Shown here in pieces: positions 62,139 through 64,000 of a stretch of DNA of 64,000 nt. The DNA is from Betaproteobacteria bacterium (GTDB taxonomy: Bacteria; Pseudomonadota; Gammaproteobacteria; Burkholderiales; Usitatibacteraceae): NCBI GenBank assembly GCA_016720925.1, contig JADKJR010000004.1, positions 186,001 to 250,000 of the forward strand, in the 5' to 3' direction. Numbering within the stretch: the first letter of the stretch is position 1; every line of letters starts with the position of its first letter. Made by a program: the position numbers and the translations under genes. The notes under the pieces were generated by a model. It saw only the letters and a program-made list of their open reading frames with translations. It was not told the DNA's origin and searched no databases.

Positions 62139-64000
62139 GTGCCATGGCCTAAATCTCACCTGCCGCGTGATTCAAATCAGTCTTTGACGCGCCATTTTGT
62201 CGCCGCGCTTTTGCTGACATTTCATTTGTGGGTCTGCACGGCATCGAGCCCGGCCATTGCGCTCGATACCTTCAAACCGCTCAGTGACTTGACGCACCAA
62301 TCCTGGTCGGTGGACGACGGCCTGCCGCACAGTACGGTGCGCAGCGTGGCGCAAACGCCAGATGGCTATTTATGGTTTGCCACGCATGAGGGCGCGGCGC
62401 GGTTCGACGGAATCGCCTTCACGGTCTTCAATCAGTTCAACGCGCCTGCCTTGCGGGGTAGCGGCGTGGCGACGCTTCTGGTGACCAAAAATGGCAGTCT
62501 GGTGCTGGGACTGCGCGACGCAGGCCTCGTCCGCTATTCGCAGGGCAAGTTTGAGGCGATTCGTCCGAAAGGAAACCTTCCTACGGGTACGGTCAATTTG
62601 CTGGCTGAGGATGGCGCGGGGAAGCTTTGGGCGGCGATTGGTTCAAGTGGCCTGGCACAAATAAGCAACGGCGAGGCGCGCGTTTTTACCGTCGCCGACG
62701 GACTGCCGTCAAATTCAGTTGCGGCGGCGACGGCTACATCCGACGGCGGGCTTTGGGTCGGTACAGATAGCGGACTCGCAGCATTTCGAGACGGCAGATT
62801 TGTTGTAAACCCCACCGGAACGTGGCTTGATTCGGCAAGCATTGCCGCGATTGTCGAAGATCGCGACAAGCGCTTGTGGATCGCGACCAACGGCCAGGGC
62901 ATCGCCGTGCGTGACGGGGGACACCCGCACAACATCCGCCGCTTTGGACGTACGCAGGGATTGGCGACGGATGCCCTGACGCGTTTGCTGGTCGACCGTA
63001 ATGGCGGCGTCTGGGTAGGCAGTCTTGAAGGTGTTTACCGGCTGACGGGAAATGCCTTTGAAAGATTCGCCACGCCCGACGGATTCACCAACAACAATGT
63101 GCGCGATATTTTCGAGGACAGCGATGGCAGTATCTGGATCGGTACGGACGGCGGCGTCAATCGCTTTCGCGACGCACGAATCGCAACGTGGGGCGTTCGC
63201 AAGGGCCTCACCGAAGAATTTTCGCGCGCCGTGCTCGAGGACCGAACCGGTCGGATCTGGGTGGCGACCGCGGACGGCTTGTTTGCCGTCACGGCTACGG
63301 GAGTGCGCCGATATGGCCGCGCGCAGGGGCTCATAAACGGTGCGGTGCTATCGCTGGCAGAGGATCCCAACGGGACGCTCTGGGTCGGCACCAATGGAGG
63401 GGGTATTCACCGTCTGGTGGGCGAGAATATCGAGCCGGTCTCGGTGAAATTCGGTATTTCAGTCGTGCCGGTGCGGGCGATTCTGGCGGCCAGCAACGGC
63501 ACGCTGTGGGTGGGCACGAGTAACGGTCTCATCAAAGCATCCTGGAAAAGCGATGTGCCGGTCTCGCACATGCAGATGGACGCCGGGTTGCCCAGTGAAC
63601 AAGTGAGTGCGTTGCTGGAAGACAAGGATGGTCGCATTTGGGTTGGCACACGTGGCGGCCTCGGCATCATTGAGCGCGGCGAATCGGCGCTCGTCGTCAA
63701 GTTGCCGGGCATGGAATCCTCGGTTCTCGCGCTCAATGCCGACATGGAGGGACGCATCTGGGTGAGTACCAGCGGCGGCCTTGCGTATGTGCAGCCCGGG
63801 CAGGCCGCATCCGATCATCGGGTGCGCCGCCTGTTGTCCAGCGAAGGCGTGCCGGAACAAACCTACTTCAGCGCACTCGACGACCATCTCGGCCAAATTT
63901 GGACTTGCGGAAATCGCGGCATCATCAAGATCTCGAAATCCCAATTGGCCGAGCTGGTCGCGGGAAAACGCCAGAAACTTGAGCCCGCGACCTATGGACG
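62139..64000 (+). CDS. Two-component regulator propeller protein (N-terminal part, runs off window)
   Basis: More than 620 codons without a stop, so the 3' end lies outside. A signal peptide or anchor (LTRHFVAALLLTFHLWV) follows the start. Then the extracytoplasmic two-component regulator propeller: repeats of about 45 residues with the motif DGxLWVGTxxGL, for example near 62370, 62745, 63130, 63375 and 63640. Such proteins usually continue to a Y_Y_Y domain and a histidine kinase, GGDEF or AraC output. Start GTG 62139 or TTG 62184. First gene after the hldD unit. Confidence 0.85.
   Translation, partial: MPWPKSHLPRDSNQSLTRHFVAALLLTFHLWVCTASSPAIALDTFKPLSDLTHQSWSVDDGLPHSTVRSVAQTPDGYLWFATHEGAARFDGIAFTVFNQFNAPALRGSGVATLLVTKNGSLVLGLRDAGLVRYSQGKFEAIRPKGNLPTGTVNLLAEDGAGKLWAAIGSSGLAQISNGEARVFTVADGLPSNSVAAATATSDGGLWVGTDSGLAAFRDGRFVVNPTGTWLDSASIAAIVEDRDKRLWIATNGQGIAVRDGGHPHNIRRFGRTQGLATDALTRLLVDRNGGVWVGSLEGVYRLTGNAFERFATPDGFTNNNVRDIFEDSDGSIWIGTDGGVNRFRDARIATWGVRKGLTEEFSRAVLEDRTGRIWVATADGLFAVTATGVRRYGRAQGLINGAVLSLAEDPNGTLWVGTNGGGIHRLVGENIEPVSVKFGISVVPVRAILAASNGTLWVGTSNGLIKASWKSDVPVSHMQMDAGLPSEQVSALLEDKDGRIWVGTRGGLGIIERGESALVVKLPGMESSVLALNADMEGRIWVSTSGGLAYVQPGQAASDHRVRRLLSSEGVPEQTYFSALDDHLGQIWTCGNRGIIKISKSQLAELVAGKRQKLEPATYG

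Noticed and set aside
1..64000. CRISPR array, prophage or transposase gene
   Set aside because: No regularly spaced direct repeats, phage structural genes or transposase motifs were seen on either strand.

Overview
The window is chromosomal DNA of a betaproteobacterium. The evidence is the gene order tig-clpP-clpX-lon-hupB, the run gyrA-serC-pheA-hisC-tyrA-aroA-cmk-rpsA-ihfB-lapA-lapB-pyrF, the next run ugd-rfaE1-hldD, an ubiG/gph neighbourhood next to ompA, and a tmRNA encoding the tag ANDENYALAA. I cannot name the genus. There is no phage, insertion sequence with a transposase, rRNA operon or CRISPR array.

Layout. 1-5.3 kb (minus strand): small membrane and VOC-fold genes, then a signalling set of class III nucleotidyl cyclase with PEGA domain, a lipoprotein with a duplicated domain, and a Ser/Thr kinase. 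5.5-9.4 kb (minus): squalene operon hpnC-hpnD-hpnE plus an SDR-like gene, with two mini-ORFs inserted between hpnC and hpnD. 9.6-16.5 kb (plus): tRNA-Leu, trigger factor and the ClpP/ClpX/Lon protein-quality set, HU, tRNA-Val and tRNA-Asp. 16.7-23.4 kb: murein-peptide genes (VanX-type dipeptidase, lipidated PBP4, LD-carboxypeptidase) around a TonB receptor gene with three frameshifts. 23.8-28.4 kb: a secreted protein of unknown function, a DUF4139 gene interrupted at an A7 run, and a MoxR/VWA pair. 28.7-35.3 kb: response regulator with CHASE2 histidine kinase, a metallo-hydrolase, and a CHASE2 adenylate cyclase. 35.6-36.5 kb: a periplasmic-type ATP-dependent DNA ligase flanked by two copies of a small repeat. 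36.8-39.4 kb: tmRNA and an OmpR/RstB-type two-component pair. 39.5-44.2 kb: gph, a broken DUF1501 gene, ubiG, a frameshifted amidohydrolase and ompA. 44.5-62.1 kb (plus): gyrA, aromatic amino acid, serine and histidine pathway genes, rpsA, ihfB, LPS assembly regulators, pyrF, ugd and ADP-heptose genes. 62.1-64 kb: start of a large beta-propeller sensor that runs off the window.

The parts worth a second look are mostly small. (1) A 92-bp tandem duplication of the hpnD start region creates two 31-codon mini-ORFs chained by 4-nt stop/start overlaps. (2) At least seven copies of a ~70-bp quasi-palindromic intergenic repeat are scattered through the window. (3) The DUF4139 gene has an in-phase A_AAA_AAA heptamer followed after 7 nt by a hairpin, the layout of a -1 recoding site. 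(4) A consensus-quality heat-shock (sigma-32) promoter precedes ssrA and a good one precedes lon. (5) An inverted near-perfect copy of the tmRNA T-arm lies just past the tmRNA terminator. Several accessory genes carry single-base indels in short homopolymers, while the housekeeping genes are all intact. From sequence alone I cannot tell gene decay from assembly error. I found no large new multi-gene system.
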